Shown in pieces: positions 41,518 through 53,158 of a stretch of DNA of 57,402 nt. The DNA is from Rachicladosporium sp. CCFEE 5018 (lineage: Eukaryota; Ascomycota; Dothideomycetes; Cladosporiales; Cladosporiaceae). Every line of letters begins with the position of its first letter. Position 1 is the stretch's first letter. A program made the position numbers and the translations under genes. The stretch covers positions 428,364 to 485,765 of the forward strand of contig KZ111146.1 of assembly GCA_002077045.2 (NCBI GenBank). Direction: 5' to 3'. Under the pieces are notes generated by a model. That model did not search any database and was not told the origin of the DNA. It saw nothing but the letters and a program-made list of their open reading frames with translations.

Positions 41518-44404
41518 GCTGTCGCGTCGAGGACCGGAGCAGTCGTTGATGAAAGCAAGGGCCTGGGGCTAGTGTGAGCTGGAGGGATCGAGCGACTGGG
41601 GCTAGTAGCGGTGCCGGGACTGACCGTGTTGACTGAGGGGCCTGCAGCTACCTGAACTGGATTGAGCTTGGTGACTGTAAGGATTGTCGTGTTGCCTGTC
41701 CGATGCTACAGACTGCTCAGTCACCAGGTGTCACCCAGCCCTTATATCTCACCATTCTTGCATTGCTCGCACTTCGAGGCTTTTCCGCACGATTACAGCA
41801 TTTCGGGTCCTGGACAAACTGCAGATTCTGTAGCTTCCGCGCCTGCGGTGGCCATGGCGAACCTCATCCTGCCGCGCGGCGAGGCTGCCGGGCTTTCTAC
41901 CGGTAAAAGATATAAAAGAACAAGCAAGCAAACAGATGCTGAAAATTGAGTACTACCTAACTCGACTGCGATGTTTGTCGAAGTGCTGCAGGAGTTCAAA
42001 ACGGGTCACCAACGAATGAGGCAAGGTTTTACCCCCCATTCAGGAGTGTTTCTGCAACCGTTGAGCGAAACGAAGGCCTCCACAATGAACCAATGTTGCG
42101 AGTCGTGGTGATCGTTTAATCATCACAGCACAGTCCTGACAGTTGTAGCGTCGGCTCTACACACAAGTCGAGCTCTCGGGAAGTGGACAGTACCGTACAC
42201 GCATCACTTCCTACCTCAAGTCTAGCCAGCTGATGGATTGAATCGAATGGCCTTCGGAGAGGAGCTGCTCCGTCGTATGAAGGCGCCTTCACGATGATGC
42301 GTCCAGTGGGTGTGCAATGGCCCAAAGGTCTGCCGTCGAGGCACAGTGTGGAGATGTTTGCGAGTAAGAGAGTGAAGTTATGCAAACATACACTCCGAAG
42401 CTGTGTCTTGGTTTCAAAGTCTTGAGCTTAGAGCTGTTGTCGATACCAACAGCTCGAAGTCCATTTGCGGGTCGAACAGTGCGATCGTAGCGTTTTACGG
42501 AAGCAAGCTTCGAGAGTCAGACCATATCTACAGAGCGATTGCTGCCGAACATGGAATCTTCACCATATTTCTCACGTGCACGGCGCGATTAAGTGGTCAA
42601 GTTTATAAATGACTTCAATATTTGTGTGCGTTGTGATCTGTCTGTTGTTCGGGAAGACGATGCTGAAGCGAACCCGCGAAACCCTCACTGCCACTCCAGC
42701 TGTAACGCAATGTATAATAAGATGCGAACAACGATTCGTGCAGCACTTCTAGGGTTGACCTGTTCGACGTTCGGCGCCAACAGCGTGGGTCAGCGCGGCA
42801 GTCGGCTCATGCATGTCTTCGGGTCGGCAGTTTTCGTCAACGCGTGGGAATTTCTCCTAGCTACCGTCAACGCATGAACGCTGCAATTGTCAAGGTACGA
42901 GGCCATTGTTGCACAGGTGATGCCTGAATGTTTGTGCTACTATCAACGGTATTGTGTTTAACCATCTAGTACATGCATCGAGTAAAGTGGACGACGAAGC
43001 ACGCTCCGTCTGAAGATCCCTCGGACCACGCCATCAGACCGCCTCTTCCCGCACCGCTTGCCAGCGCATAACCCTCTCTACACTCGCGAACCTAAACTCC
43101 GCTCACGATTCCTCTGCAGCACCATCAGCAAGCTAAGCGCAAGCGAGACCGTCTACTGACTGACAGCGCGGCCCTACCTCGCCATTGAGAACCTGCCCCG
43201 CTGTCATTCGTTACCTCAATAGTGCTGATGATGGGGCCCCAGTCCACGTATATATATCCTTTCGCTGCCACGTAGGTACGACGCTGCACCAGAGCGGGTC
43301 TGTATGCAGGAGCATGCAAGTATCCGCACATAGACTGCGCTACAGTGTCGTCTCGCACGAAGCGCAATTGCGCTCGCGCTCGTCCTTTTTAAATTTCCCT
43401 TCGCTCTGTCTCTGGTGTCGCTGAGACGGCTGGAAGTCGTAACGACCTACGATCGCGTTGCTTACGGCGTTTGTTTGCTTGCTGGAACGCGATAGTAATT
43501 AATATTGGAGACCAGGGAAGACCGCGGCGAGTGCGCAAACGACGTGGGCATTGGGCTGCAAGGAAGAGGCTGGCTTGCTGGACGTGCTGGATATGAACAG
43601 CGCATGAGCAATACACCACCCACGACGTCAGCACCTACCAAGAAGTTTTCACGACACGGCGACACTGTTGCCAACACCATGCGCTTTCATTTCCGCAATA
43701 GTCACCGTCCAGCCACCTCAGCTTATTGTGATGAGGATACCGCGAAATTCGAAACGTCGTCCTGCATCAGCCATTGGCCACGTGAGCGGCGAATAGCAGA
43801 GAGGCTACTACCCAAATCGCTACTTGAACGACTGGCGCACGTGAATACAGACTGTTTGCCCTAGCGCTTGCCGAAGCTGTCGGCTGTCACTACCCATTGG
43901 ACATCGCTTCTGTGGAGGTTGGTCGTGCTGGGCAGCGGACTGAACTGCGCTGTTGCGCCCGCTGGCATAGACTCGGAGTCTTGGCTCTGCACAGAGTAGG
44001 CATCAGATCACGCCTCTCTGTTCGGGACACTCTTGTCTACTGTATCCTCGGACACCTTCAACCGCACTTCGTCGAGACTCCTTGACTTCACATCGCTCTC
44101 TTGCGCCCTGCATCGTCCTCAGTACGTGAGCCGTCAGTCAGATCCGTTCACTGCAAGTCGGACACCTACTCATAGGATCAGCTGTGTAGCAGGCAAGGAT
44201 TACTTCTACGGATTGAGTCTCGATCCTTACTTGTAATTGGGGCAGAGAAAGATTTTTAACGTGTGTCCTATTACACAGAACGCAACAGACTGTTTACCAA
44301 ATCAACACAGCCACTCCTCGCCGAGCCAGACCAGTAGAGGGATTTACCGCATCCCAGGAGGCTGTGACGGTGCTACATAACCGCTGGGGAACCTCCCTAC
44401 CCTA
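41518..44404. other. Intergenic region with a copy-specific block (right copy)
   Basis: Counterpart of 23117-25792, about 210 bases longer. Roughly 42,000-42,595 has no match in the left copy. From about 42,830 on, the two copies are again very similar up to the 14-3-3-like gene, apart from a more diverged ~180 bases just before its start codon. A TATATATAT run at 43249-43257 matches the one in the left copy. No gene called. Confidence 0.4.
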
Positions 44405-46272
44405 ATGGCCGTGTCCCAAATCGAAGAGAAGATCTTGGGACAACTTGCAAGGCTTTCTGAACCCTCAAACCCGTTGCTCTCAGCATCACTCTACCAAGTC
44501 TTAGGCTTGTCGATACTGCTATCCCGCAAGTTGTTCCGAGCAAGGAAGGTACGCAAGCTGGACATCACTCGCGACACCAAGTCACTGCAGCTTTACCATC
44601 ACATCATTTGGCTCGCAAGAGAAGGGCTTTCGATCGTCGAAGTGTACATTCTCCCCTTCTGCCAAAATGGCGAATCAGGTTCCGAGTGCCGTGTCATGGC
44701 AGCGAAGCTACGAGCGTCGTTTTACCACATCTTCTGCACGTTCCACAACAATCCGCCGATCAATGCCGTTAAGTCTGGATCTAGCGGCTCTGACAATTCA
44801 CCCGAGAGTGATCGGTCCAAGAAGAGTACCACCTCGCAGCGCCAGCGAGGCTCGAAAGGGTCACCACAGGATCGCAAGGAGAGTGGTCGACCGCGCAAGA
44901 CGAGCAAGTCGGGAAACGCGTTTCGCGATGCGATCCCGTCGATAACGTCCGAGACATCGTATGTGACGAATCCGTACGCCTCGCCGATGTCACCGCCACC
45001 AGCGGGAGCGCTGCCAGCCGTCCCAACAGAGTTTCGCAAGACACCTACGCATCCTCCTGGCCTAGCGCCGATCACTTTGTCCTCTCCGCAAGCCGCAGCC
45101 TCTTTCTTACTACCGCCATTGAATTTCGTCCCTATGGCACGCGGCTACTTTGAGACGGCTCACGATCTAGCGACTACCCTCCTACCAGCGGCTCAGGCAC
45201 TGCGGCTGTCTATTAGTCTCGAGAACGCAGTCTTCCTCTGGGACTGTGAGAAGTCGCCTGATGCCTCTCGTCGCCTAGCTCGCCACTCGATTAAAGCCGT
45301 CTACGCCTCGGCCGAAGGTCTCGATGACGAAGAGTTTGCAGACGCCTCAGCTTTGGTCCAAGCATTGGGCGGGATCGTACGGCGAGGATCAGCAGACTCA
45401 ACCCCTCGAGCGCCATCGAATCCGACGATGCCACCCGCAGTCCCAAGAAAGCCAGTACCGTCTTCGATCCCTCGTCCATCGCCAGGACCAATAGATCGCA
45501 CCATTGCGCTGTCTCCACCTCAGTCGCAGACATCAACAGCTGGCTCATCGTCCAACAAGCGTCCTCGCGCAGCGCTTTCACAACCTCTGTCCCTCCCCCG
45601 AGGAACGCCAGATCGCCTGTCCACGGTACCAGAAGACCCATCCCAAGAAGCCAGCGAGCGTGACACCACTGCTCCAACCACCCTGTCCCCACCAGTCAGC
45701 AGATTGAGTAGCCGAAGTCGCACAGGCGCCAGCAAGATCGGCCGCGCGAGCAGTAGTGGCAGCGAAGGCAAAGCAGCCAAGAGGAGGTTAGTAGAGGCCG
45801 CAGAGCTGGAAGTAGAGAGACGTAGCGCTGCAGGCGGCAGTCAAAGGAGCGGAAGCAGGGGCAGTCGAGTGCCGACGCCCAGCGAAGGTTACGTGAGGAC
45901 TGTCGCTCCAGGCGATGGAGACGGTGGTGGAGGCACGAGTAAGCCGGACGGGTGAGCGCATGGCGATCCCCGCGACGATTGAACGCCTTACCGACATATC
46001 CTCGCAGTGCGCCGTCATCCACCTCGCCAAATAGGTCGAGAGCTTCTACAGTACCGTCAACTTCAAGAAACAAGGCAGCGGCACTGACACCTCTGATCAC
46101 TACCGCCAAATTGCCTGCTGAAAGCACACAGACTGTGAAGCTCGAAGATCCAGTCCGACAAGCCGAGCGCGATCGTAGAATCGCGGTAATTAAGGCGTTA
46201 GAGATTCTAGCTTCGTCGTCCAGTCAACGATTCACTGAAGCTCAACGGGGGATGAGGGCGCGACATGAGTAA
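44405..46272 (+). CDS. Divergent 14-3-3-like protein (right copy)
   Basis: Exons 44405-45951 and 46008-46272 with a 56-nt intron give 603 aa, about 97% identical to the left copy. Differences are mostly in the Ser/Pro-rich insert and tail (for example L148S, G154R, S207F), while the helical blocks are nearly unchanged. One substitution (G255E) falls in the second helical block. The splice sites and the stop codon created at the donor are kept. The intron is one base shorter than in the left copy. Confidence 0.8.
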
Positions 46273-46579
46273 GGCCAATGAAATGGCCAGAGATGGGAAT
46301 AGAAATGTGTATGAGTAGGAACTAGAGTTGGTAGCACATGGTGGGAGGATTCAAGGGACTGTATATACCCAGTGAAGAAAGTAGCACAGAAACAACGTAT
46401 GAGAAGATGCATACACAGCATACAACTAACATCGTAAGGGGCTGTCAGAAGTCTTCACAGGTCCTACCTGGCCACGTTTAGCTTCCCTCGAGTCTCGAGG
46501 TATCTCCCATCTCGCAGGTCATCAGGGCTCTGCCTCCTCCGCCCGAACACTACATTTCCCTCAAACCACAGTCACCCTC
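46273..46579. other. Convergent intergenic region (right copy)
   Basis: About 300 bases between the converging 14-3-3-like and stalk genes, closely similar to 27662-27967. Likely 3' untranslated sequence. Confidence 0.5.
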
Positions 46580-48088
46580 TCACAAAACAGCCCATCCCAC
46601 GCCCGCAACCCCCACCAATCCTCCCAACACCGATCCTCCCACCCTCAGCGCCCCTGTAGCCGCAGCCTTGAAAGCCGTAGTAGTGCTCGTAGTTAACGGC
46701 GTTACTGAGACAACCGTCGTCGTCACGCTCTGACTCATAGAACTCACAGCACCCTTCGTGCTCGTCATGGTAGTGGTAGATTGGTAGCTAGTGCTAAGAA
46801 TAGTAGTCGGACCTACAGGAGTGTTAGTATCTGCGCGGGCTCTGAGCTTGGCGTCCGCGGCTGGAGGGTCGTCGGCTGGTGGTGGGTCGTCTGCAGCTGG
46901 AGGGTCGTCGGCTGGAGGGTCATCTGCGGGAGGATCGTCTGCTGGAGGCGGGTCGTCGGCTGATGGTGCGTCGGCTGGAGGTGCATCGGCGGGTGGCGCG
47001 TCGGCCATGGGGAGTGCTTCGACGATGGGCGCGAGTGCAGACGTAACCGGCGCGAGCGTGCTTGTGATTGGCAGCACGGTCGACGTGACTTCTGGTACAA
47101 CGCTTGTCTGCACCTCGCTCAAGATCGAAGTTATGATGCCGCCGGTACCGGACCCGGTGATTGTGGATGTCCAACCTGAAGCTGTGGGGCCGTTGCTGTT
47201 TGTGCCAGTGATGGTTGAGGTCCAGCCAGAAGCTGCAGCCTTTGGCGTGATTGTATAGGTAGATGTCAATTCGCTCGTGGTCGGGACACTACCAGAAGAG
47301 GTCAAGGTCGAGGTGTGTCTTTCTGTAACCTCGCTTGTGGAAGGGTGGACGTCTGTCATCGTTATGGTCGTTACGACCACAGTTGGCACCTGGCTCGTCG
47401 AAGTGATCGTGAGCGTGACTGGCGAGACGGTCACGGTCGTAGTCTCAACCACAGTCGATGTGGGCAAGGTGGTGTACTGCGTGATCGTCGACGCCGGAAT
47501 TGAGGATGGCGATGACGGACTGACGATCTTGACCAGGGTCTCGACAGGAACAGTGACGGTAGATGTCACCACTGAAGGTGAGTTCGTTGAGGAATGCCCA
47601 GGGTGCGAGACAGTCGAGTAGATAGTAGATCCAGATGGAGCCGTAGCCCCAGATCCAATTGGAACAGTCCTCGTGACAACCTCCTCGGAGACAGTTGTAA
47701 TGACGACAGCCGTCGGAACAGTACTTGGAGACATTGTAATGGTCGATCCGGGTACAGAGCTTGAGACGTTGGCAAGCAGTATAGTCGACATCACGACGAC
47801 AGCCAACGTGGGCGATCCGCTTGCGACTGCAGGTTTGGGCGTCACAGTCTTGGAGATCGTAATGATCTCCACAAATGGGCTAGCAGGGCTCGTCGAGCTC
47901 GCGCCCGGTAGTGTGGCCGTAACGCCACTCACACCAGCCTGACCAGAACCGACCGGCACAGTCGAAGAAACCACCACACCCAAGTTCTGAGTATTCGTTG
48001 GCGAACCCTGATCCTTGGGCGGAAGCGTAGTCGACGACACACCCGAAATGACCGACCCAGTTGGCGATTGACCCGACCCATCAGCGCT
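46580..48088 (-). CDS. Ser/Thr-rich GPI-type stalk in frame with the SOD (right copy)
   Basis: Same length as the left copy (502 codons after the UAG) with no stop or indel despite about 10% residue differences, so the frame has been under constraint. It starts SADGSGQSPTGS after the UAG at 48089-48091 and has no ATG at its start. The PADD-type repeat tract is more regular than in the left copy. It ends in the same hydrophobic GPI-type tail (GGSVLGGLVGVAGVGWAVL). Confidence 0.7.
   Translation of the reverse strand, partial: SADGSGQSPTGSVISGVSSTTLPPKDQGSPTNTQNLGVVVSSTVPVGSGQAGVSGVTATLPGASSTSPASPFVEIITISKTVTPKPAVASGSPTLAVVVMSTILLANVSSSVPGSTITMSPSTVPTAVVITTVSEEVVTRTVPIGSGATAPSGSTIYSTVSHPGHSSTNSPSVVTSTVTVPVETLVKIVSPSSPSSIPASTITQYTTLPTSTVVETTTVTVSPVTLTITSTSQVPTVVVTTITMTDVHPSTSEVTERHTSTLTSSGSVPTTSELTSTYTITPKAAASGWTSTITGTNSNGPTASGWTSTITGSGTGGIITSILSEVQTSVVPEVTSTVLPITSTLAPVTSALAPIVEALPMADAPPADAPPADAPSADDPPPADDPPADDPPADDPPAADDPPPADDPPAADAKLRARADTNTPVGPTTILSTSYQSTTTMTSTKGAVSSMSQSVTTTVVSVTPLTTSTTTAFKAAATGALRVGGSVLGGLVGVAGVGWAVL
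46851..47007 (-). repeat. Coding tandem repeat, PADD/PADAP type (right copy)
   Basis: About ten imperfect 15-base units encoding ADDPP and ADAPP. More uniform than the left tract, which suggests recent homogenisation in this copy or decay in the other. Confidence 0.75.
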
Positions 48089-48856
48089 CTACGCCGGTGT
48101 CGAGCTCCCAGTCCCAGCATTTGCGACGGTAGGCGGACCAGCAACAGAAACAGGACGCGAAGAAGCAGAAGCATGCGGAGAAGGCGCAGCACCGTTGGAA
48201 AACGTACCCTGAATCGTGAAGTTGGCGCAAGTGATGCGCGTCTTGTTCGCGTAGTGGACTACGATGCTGCGGTTGCCGACAAAAGCGGGCGTGTCCGGCG
48301 TGGTGGAGAGGTAGAGGTCGGCGTAGCTGGGTACGCTTCGTTAGCAAGTGTCCGGATCCTATCGTCTAATGGGCCTTATACGTACTTCCCAGAGTAGCTC
48401 GGACCAGACATCTTGCCATGTTTGCCAGCCAGATCGCCTACCTGACACTTCTGCTCTTGCGCTGGGTCACAGGGCGGTGACTCGGTGGCGGCGTACGGAT
48501 CGAGATGAGCGCCGGTGGACGAGCAGTTGTGGTCTGGAGCAACTGGGAACTCGTGGATGTGGTATGCTAGAAGACAGACATCAACATCACGCAGGGCTAC
48601 AACTGGGAAGGGTCGGGGATTCGGTACTGAATGGTCATCCCTCACTCGGCAGTCCAGAGATCGACACCTGGACATTCGCGCTAGTGGCGTTGGAGTTCGT
48701 GTTGACGATCATCGCACCGCGGACTGAAGTATTATTGCGGTCCGGGAGAGTGGCGATGTAGGAGACGCCGACGACGTTGTTGGTGACGACTGGCGCATCG
48801 CCGGCGAGGGCGAAAGGCAGTGCCAGGAGGCCGATGATCGAGGTTGAGAAACGCAT
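48089..48856 (-). pseudogene. Cu-only SOD domain with early nonsense codon (right copy)
   Basis: Exons match the left gene: 48628-48856, 48386-48566 and 48089-48326. Codon 74, GGG in the left copy, is UGA here (48635-48637), upstream of every copper ligand. All downstream exons, including the ligands and the later shared UAG at 48089-48091, look intact. Splicing from a GTGAGG donor 18 bases upstream of the usual GTACCG site would remove the UGA and keep the frame, at the cost of six residues of a core strand (SEG to PF). It is therefore either a recent pseudogene or rescued by splicing. An in-frame ATG 15 codons upstream exists, but the left-type start gives a proper signal peptide. Confidence 0.65.
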
Positions 48857-49330
48857 TGTGCGTGAGTATGTTATAGGTGTCGTGATGAGATGAGAAGCCA
48901 AGGGATGAGGTCAAGGTCGAGGCCGCGGAGGAATGTAGATAATGTCAAGGGGAAAATACAGCGAGCGTGGATCTCGCCAGCTGGGAAGTGATGTTGGGGT
49001 AGGCTGAGCAGGAGGATGTAGTAGTGATGAGGATGAGTGGTAGATGAGCTGAAAGCTTGGTGGAGCAAGGAAAGATGTTGGACTTGGTTTGCTGTGATGT
49101 GTCGTGGCTTTGCTCGTGTGTTGTGATGCAGGTGTCACAGCAGGAGCGTACCTGCAGCTCTGAAACCACGTGCGACGCTCGCGACGCTCCTGGCGGCAGG
49201 CACGAGGCACAAGCTATAAACAGTCAGCCACGACTCGTGTGTATTACTGACGAGTATTCACTCGTTGGGCCCTGGTGTCGATGTAATGGAACTTCACTGC
49301 AGTGGCTGGTTCCACTGACTCGCCCATCAC
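48857..49330. other. Region between tsc10 and SOD genes (right copy)
   Basis: Holds the tsc10 3' end and the SOD upstream region. Similar to 30245-30706 with several short insertions and deletions. No specific element identified. Confidence 0.4.
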
Positions 49331-50550
49331 TCACTTCCCCTCCCGGTCTGCCTTTCCCAACCCCGTCTCCCTCCCATACTTCCACACCTTGCCCTGCATA
49401 TCCGGCACAATAAACGCGTAAGCAACACCCACAACCCAACCCAACACCGTATCCCACACAACCCGATTCCTCGGGCTCCCTCCCAGCATCCCGGCCCTCA
49501 TAAGATGCCCCAGCCAATTCGTTGTGATGAGATAGCCTCCGGCCTCAAGTGCCTTCACAGCGACGGCCGCGACTTCGTCTTCGCTCTGCACTGGATCGCC
49601 GCTCTCGAGAATTGCGGTGACGGGGTGCTTGGTCAGGTTCTCAGTGATGCGGCCGGGGGACTCGATCGTGCCTGGGAGGATGAGATGGATTGCTATATCT
49701 CGTTCAGGCGCTGAAGCACGAATTTCTCGGTCAGGAGACTGCCTTGCACCATTGTAGAGGTTCATCTCGGACTTCAGGTTATCTGCCAACGACCTCATGG
49801 CAGCTTTAGGTGGCGAGTAAGGCGTATACCCCGCCACACCACACAGCGCCGCCGAAGACGACGTGAGGATCAGATGCCGCGTCCCCGTTGCCGTTCTGTT
49901 CGTGGACATCGAAGCAGGTGTTGTCCAGGCTTTGAGCGTGGCGTGGGAGAGGTACGTTGCAGCCCAGTAGTTCAGATCCATTTGAGCATGCAGAGCTTCG
50001 ATGGGAGTTTCGAGGAAGAGGCCTGGGGTTGAGGAACCGGCGATTTGCCAGACGATGTCGGGGGGTTGGGAATTGTTCCATGCTGTCGTTTCGGCGAGGA
50101 TGCGTTTGTTCTCTGAGGGCCGAGTCACGTCTGCTGAGATGGCGTTGAAACGTTGCGTTGATGGGGACTTTGCTGCGGCCTGTAGGAGGTCAGTAAGATG
50201 CTCTGATGATCGTAGCTTGCTTGACTAGAACGAATCGCATTCGTACATCACTTACAGATATTTCCTTAAAAGCACTCGCCAGTTTCCCCTCATCCCTCGC
50301 CACAATCACCACATTCGCCCCCTTGCTCGCCAACAACTTCGCAACCGCCTTGCCCATACCCTGCGAGCCCCCAGTGATGAGAATAGTCTGTCACATGCTT
50401 AGCGAGGTCTCTGCGCAAGCCACATTTGAAGCTTACCTTGCCATCGACCTCAAAATCTTTCTTCGAGCCGAAGAACCCCATGGCTTCCAGCGCGAGGGCA
50501 GTGAACTGCGCGATGATGAGCGCGGAGAAGATGTAGAGGCCGTACGCCAT
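49331..50550 (-). CDS. tsc10: 3-ketodihydrosphingosine reductase (right copy)
   Basis: Exons 50437-50550, 50256-50387 and 49331-50179 give 364 aa, with the same exon lengths as the left copy. The Rossmann motif TGGSQGMG, the LTSSSAALCG block and YSPPK are unchanged. Intron 1 (50388-50436) is 49 nt, 12 shorter than on the left, and its acceptor reads GTGACAG. The few substitutions include E36D and V40I at the start of the Rossmann fold. Confidence 0.92.
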
Positions 50551-50725
50551 GGTGGAGTGTTATTGGGGGAGCATGATAGGGTATGCGGTGTCAAGGGGGC
50601 CCTGAAGCGCATCCTTCGACATGCGAGATGAGCATTGGGAGCTGAGTCAGCGAGGTCAGATTTTATGTGAGAGGCAACCATTTATACAGTACGCTGGTCG
50701 TTCGAATACATATGTACAATCATCG

Positions 50726-52921
50726 CTATTCACTCCCGACCAGCGCTGCCGTCCAGTCAAACCCCTTCCACTTCCCCCTAAAGCCCTCCACCCTCCGATC
50801 CCTGCGTTCCCACCGCCCCTGCTTCGCCCAACCCCCCCGTTCCAACCCTAACATCCCTCCCAGAACCTCCCGAACCCACAAATCGCCTTTAGGCCACTTG
50901 TTAAGCTCCTCCACGACGTGCCCAAGTCCTCCATCGAGGCTAAACCATACGTGCACATAGGGCATTTCTTTCGGTAAGCTGCGGCGGAACGCGCTTCGCC
51001 CGGCGCCTTTCTGCGCGAGCGCTAGGGTGTCGATGAGGGGTTTGTGTTGCGACCATTCTGAGGCGGAAGAGAGTATGGCTTCTTTGAAATACGCCGGAGC
51101 TTGCTCGGCTAAGTGGTCTGCAACGGGCACCGCCACCATCGCAGCATGCGGATGTCGGGATCCGAAAGCGAAAGCCGCATTCTCGTAGAACAGCACGCTC
51201 TTGTTCCTCGCGGCGTGGAACCGCGTGAGGGATTTCATGAAATTCCGCAGCTCCTCCCACTCGTCTTCGTCACATTCTAGTAAGTTCGCGTGGTGTTGTA
51301 AGGGCACTATGACGGTGCTATGAGGTGCCAATTCGGGCTCCGTGGCGAGGGTCAGGTAGGTGCGCGTTGCTAGACTGACCACGGGGGCCTGCGGGAGGGC
51401 TGCGTCGCCTGACAGCTCGTCATGGTAGCAGAGTGCGCATAATTGCAGGGCACGTTGCGTAGATTGGTAGTCCGATATCGCCGTATTCCTCAAGTTGACG
51501 CTAGATTTCGGCGCTGCTTTAGCGAGGTTCGAGGCGTTCTCGTCTTGGTAGTCCAGATCGTTGTTGAAAGTTGCGTCCTTGGCTATACGAGAGGCGACGT
51601 CTGCGGTTGAGGAAGAGAACTGGTTGCGCGATCGCTTTTCGGAGCGGACCATGTCGGCTATGGACATATTTTCGTTTTCGACTACTGAGCCCCGTTCAGT
51701 ACCGCGTTTGTTGGTCAGGGGTGTTACTTCGCCGCTGCGGTCTGTGAGATGACGAGAGTCGGAGGCGGTGAGGAGGACAGTCGAGGGGTCTGGCTTGCCG
51801 GATTGGCTGGCCGCGAGGGCGATGTTGTACTCTTGCTCCAGGGTTGCAGCATTTGGCGCTTTCATGAGCTTCGCGCGCATAACTTGAGCTTTGAGGCGGT
51901 TCAGTGCAGTGGTGTCGAGTATTACCGGTCGATGTGCCGCAGCTGACTCCTCCATCACCTCGCCTTGGTTCATATCGATAGAACGCTGCTCCTCATGCCC
52001 AGACGGTGCGCGGTGGATTCCAGCCTTGAGCTTTCGCTCCTCGAAGAACTCGCCACTCGGTTTCTCCAGTCCGACATACTCCTTCCCATATGTCTTCCGT
52101 CGATCGAGTTCGCGCTCCTCTTCTCTCGCATCGTCGAAGTTGCGCAAGTCACCGTAGATCTCCAGAGCCACGTCGTCCACTGATCGCTTCGTCTCCTCGG
52201 CCTTGCGGTAAACGTTCCTCAGCTTGTTCATCCGCCACGAGCTCGCCGAGTCACCAAAAGTGTAGCTCACTTCATGCTGCGCCGGCTCGTCGATGACCTT
52301 GCCGTCACCCTCCTCCTCGTCACCATCCTCCTCGTCATCAAAGTCCCGTGCCAGATCAGCCAGGTGCGACTTCACTTCACTACTATGCACCTTAAGCTCG
52401 TGGCTCTCTTGGGCCGAGACGAAGTGTCCTTTTGGCTTCTGCTGCTTGCGACTCCGCTGCACATAGTCCATATCCAGAGCTGAGGGCTCCTGCATCCATG
52501 CGTCTCGGTTGAGTTCGCTCCCGTTGAGGTCCTCGCCACGCGCGTCCAGCGTTTCCTCCGCAGGTACAGCTTCTTTCTCCACCCATGCATCCTCGTCGTC
52601 GTCGCTAGCGGAATCGAAGACCTTCACAGGAGCTTCTGCCGCCGGTTTTGGAGCACTTCGCTCTGGTGATGCGCTCCGTCGCTTTTTGCGATGTCGATGC
52701 GCGTCGTCGCCATCCTCTCTCTTGCGCCGACTACTATGGTCGTCGCGTGATCGCTTGTGTCGCCTTCCACCTTCATCGCCGCGATCGTCGCCGCTGTCTC
52801 GATGTGATCGATGGTGTCGATGTTTATGTTCTCTGCTTCGGTCCAGAGCCTTATCCTTGTCGCGGTGACCGTGTGCTTTGCTGCTCGTCGCCAGCTCCCG
52901 CTCGAAGTCCGACAGGCCCAT
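50726..52921 (-). CDS. cwf19: Splicing factor Cwf19-like protein (right copy)
   Basis: Intronless, 731 aa, equal in length to the left copy. It is the most diverged protein of the duplicated set. Replacements cluster in the N-terminal charged region and in the linker near residues 300-345 (left KAGIQRASSSHDEQ, right KAGIHRAPSGHEEQ, followed by further changes). The CALCYHDE, HIT-like and terminal MPYVHVWFSLDGG motifs of the C-terminal domains are retained, so both copies are probably functional. Confidence 0.93.
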   Translation of the reverse strand: MGLSDFERELATSSKAHGHRDKDKALDRSREHKHRHHRSHRDSGDDRGDEGGRRHKRSRDDHSSRRKREDGDDAHRHRKKRRSASPERSAPKPAAEAPVKVFDSASDDDEDAWVEKEAVPAEETLDARGEDLNGSELNRDAWMQEPSALDMDYVQRSRKQQKPKGHFVSAQESHELKVHSSEVKSHLADLARDFDDEEDGDEEEGDGKVIDEPAQHEVSYTFGDSASSWRMNKLRNVYRKAEETKRSVDDVALEIYGDLRNFDDAREEERELDRRKTYGKEYVGLEKPSGEFFEERKLKAGIHRAPSGHEEQRSIDMNQGEVMEESAAAHRPVILDTTALNRLKAQVMRAKLMKAPNAATLEQEYNIALAASQSGKPDPSTVLLTASDSRHLTDRSGEVTPLTNKRGTERGSVVENENMSIADMVRSEKRSRNQFSSSTADVASRIAKDATFNNDLDYQDENASNLAKAAPKSSVNLRNTAISDYQSTQRALQLCALCYHDELSGDAALPQAPVVSLATRTYLTLATEPELAPHSTVIVPLQHHANLLECDEDEWEELRNFMKSLTRFHAARNKSVLFYENAAFAFGSRHPHAAMVAVPVADHLAEQAPAYFKEAILSSASEWSQHKPLIDTLALAQKGAGRSAFRRSLPKEMPYVHVWFSLDGGLGHVVEELNKWPKGDLWVREVLGGMLGLERGGWAKQGRWERRDRRVEGFRGKWKGFDWTAALVGSE

Positions 52922-53158
52922 GGCGCCTCCCTCCCGTTAGTGAGGGTGGTGACAGGGTAGGGTCGGGCCAGATATCCAAGCTTGGATTTGGTGACAACTT
53001 CTGGAGCCGTGACTTCATCTTCACATGCAAATTATTTCCGGGAGCTATCCCAGTACACACCAACACCTCATTACTACTAATTGTACCAACGCAGCGCATC
53101 ACAAAGACTTGAGCCTATCCATCATCTTCGCCCTCAACTCCCTCCACCTCCCTCCACC
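52922..53158. promoter_or_regulatory. Bidirectional promoter, cwf19/gpn1 (right copy)
   Basis: Same 237-base spacing between diverging starts as in the left copy, with the identical ATGCAAATTATTTCCGGG core and differences near both start codons. Confidence 0.6.
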
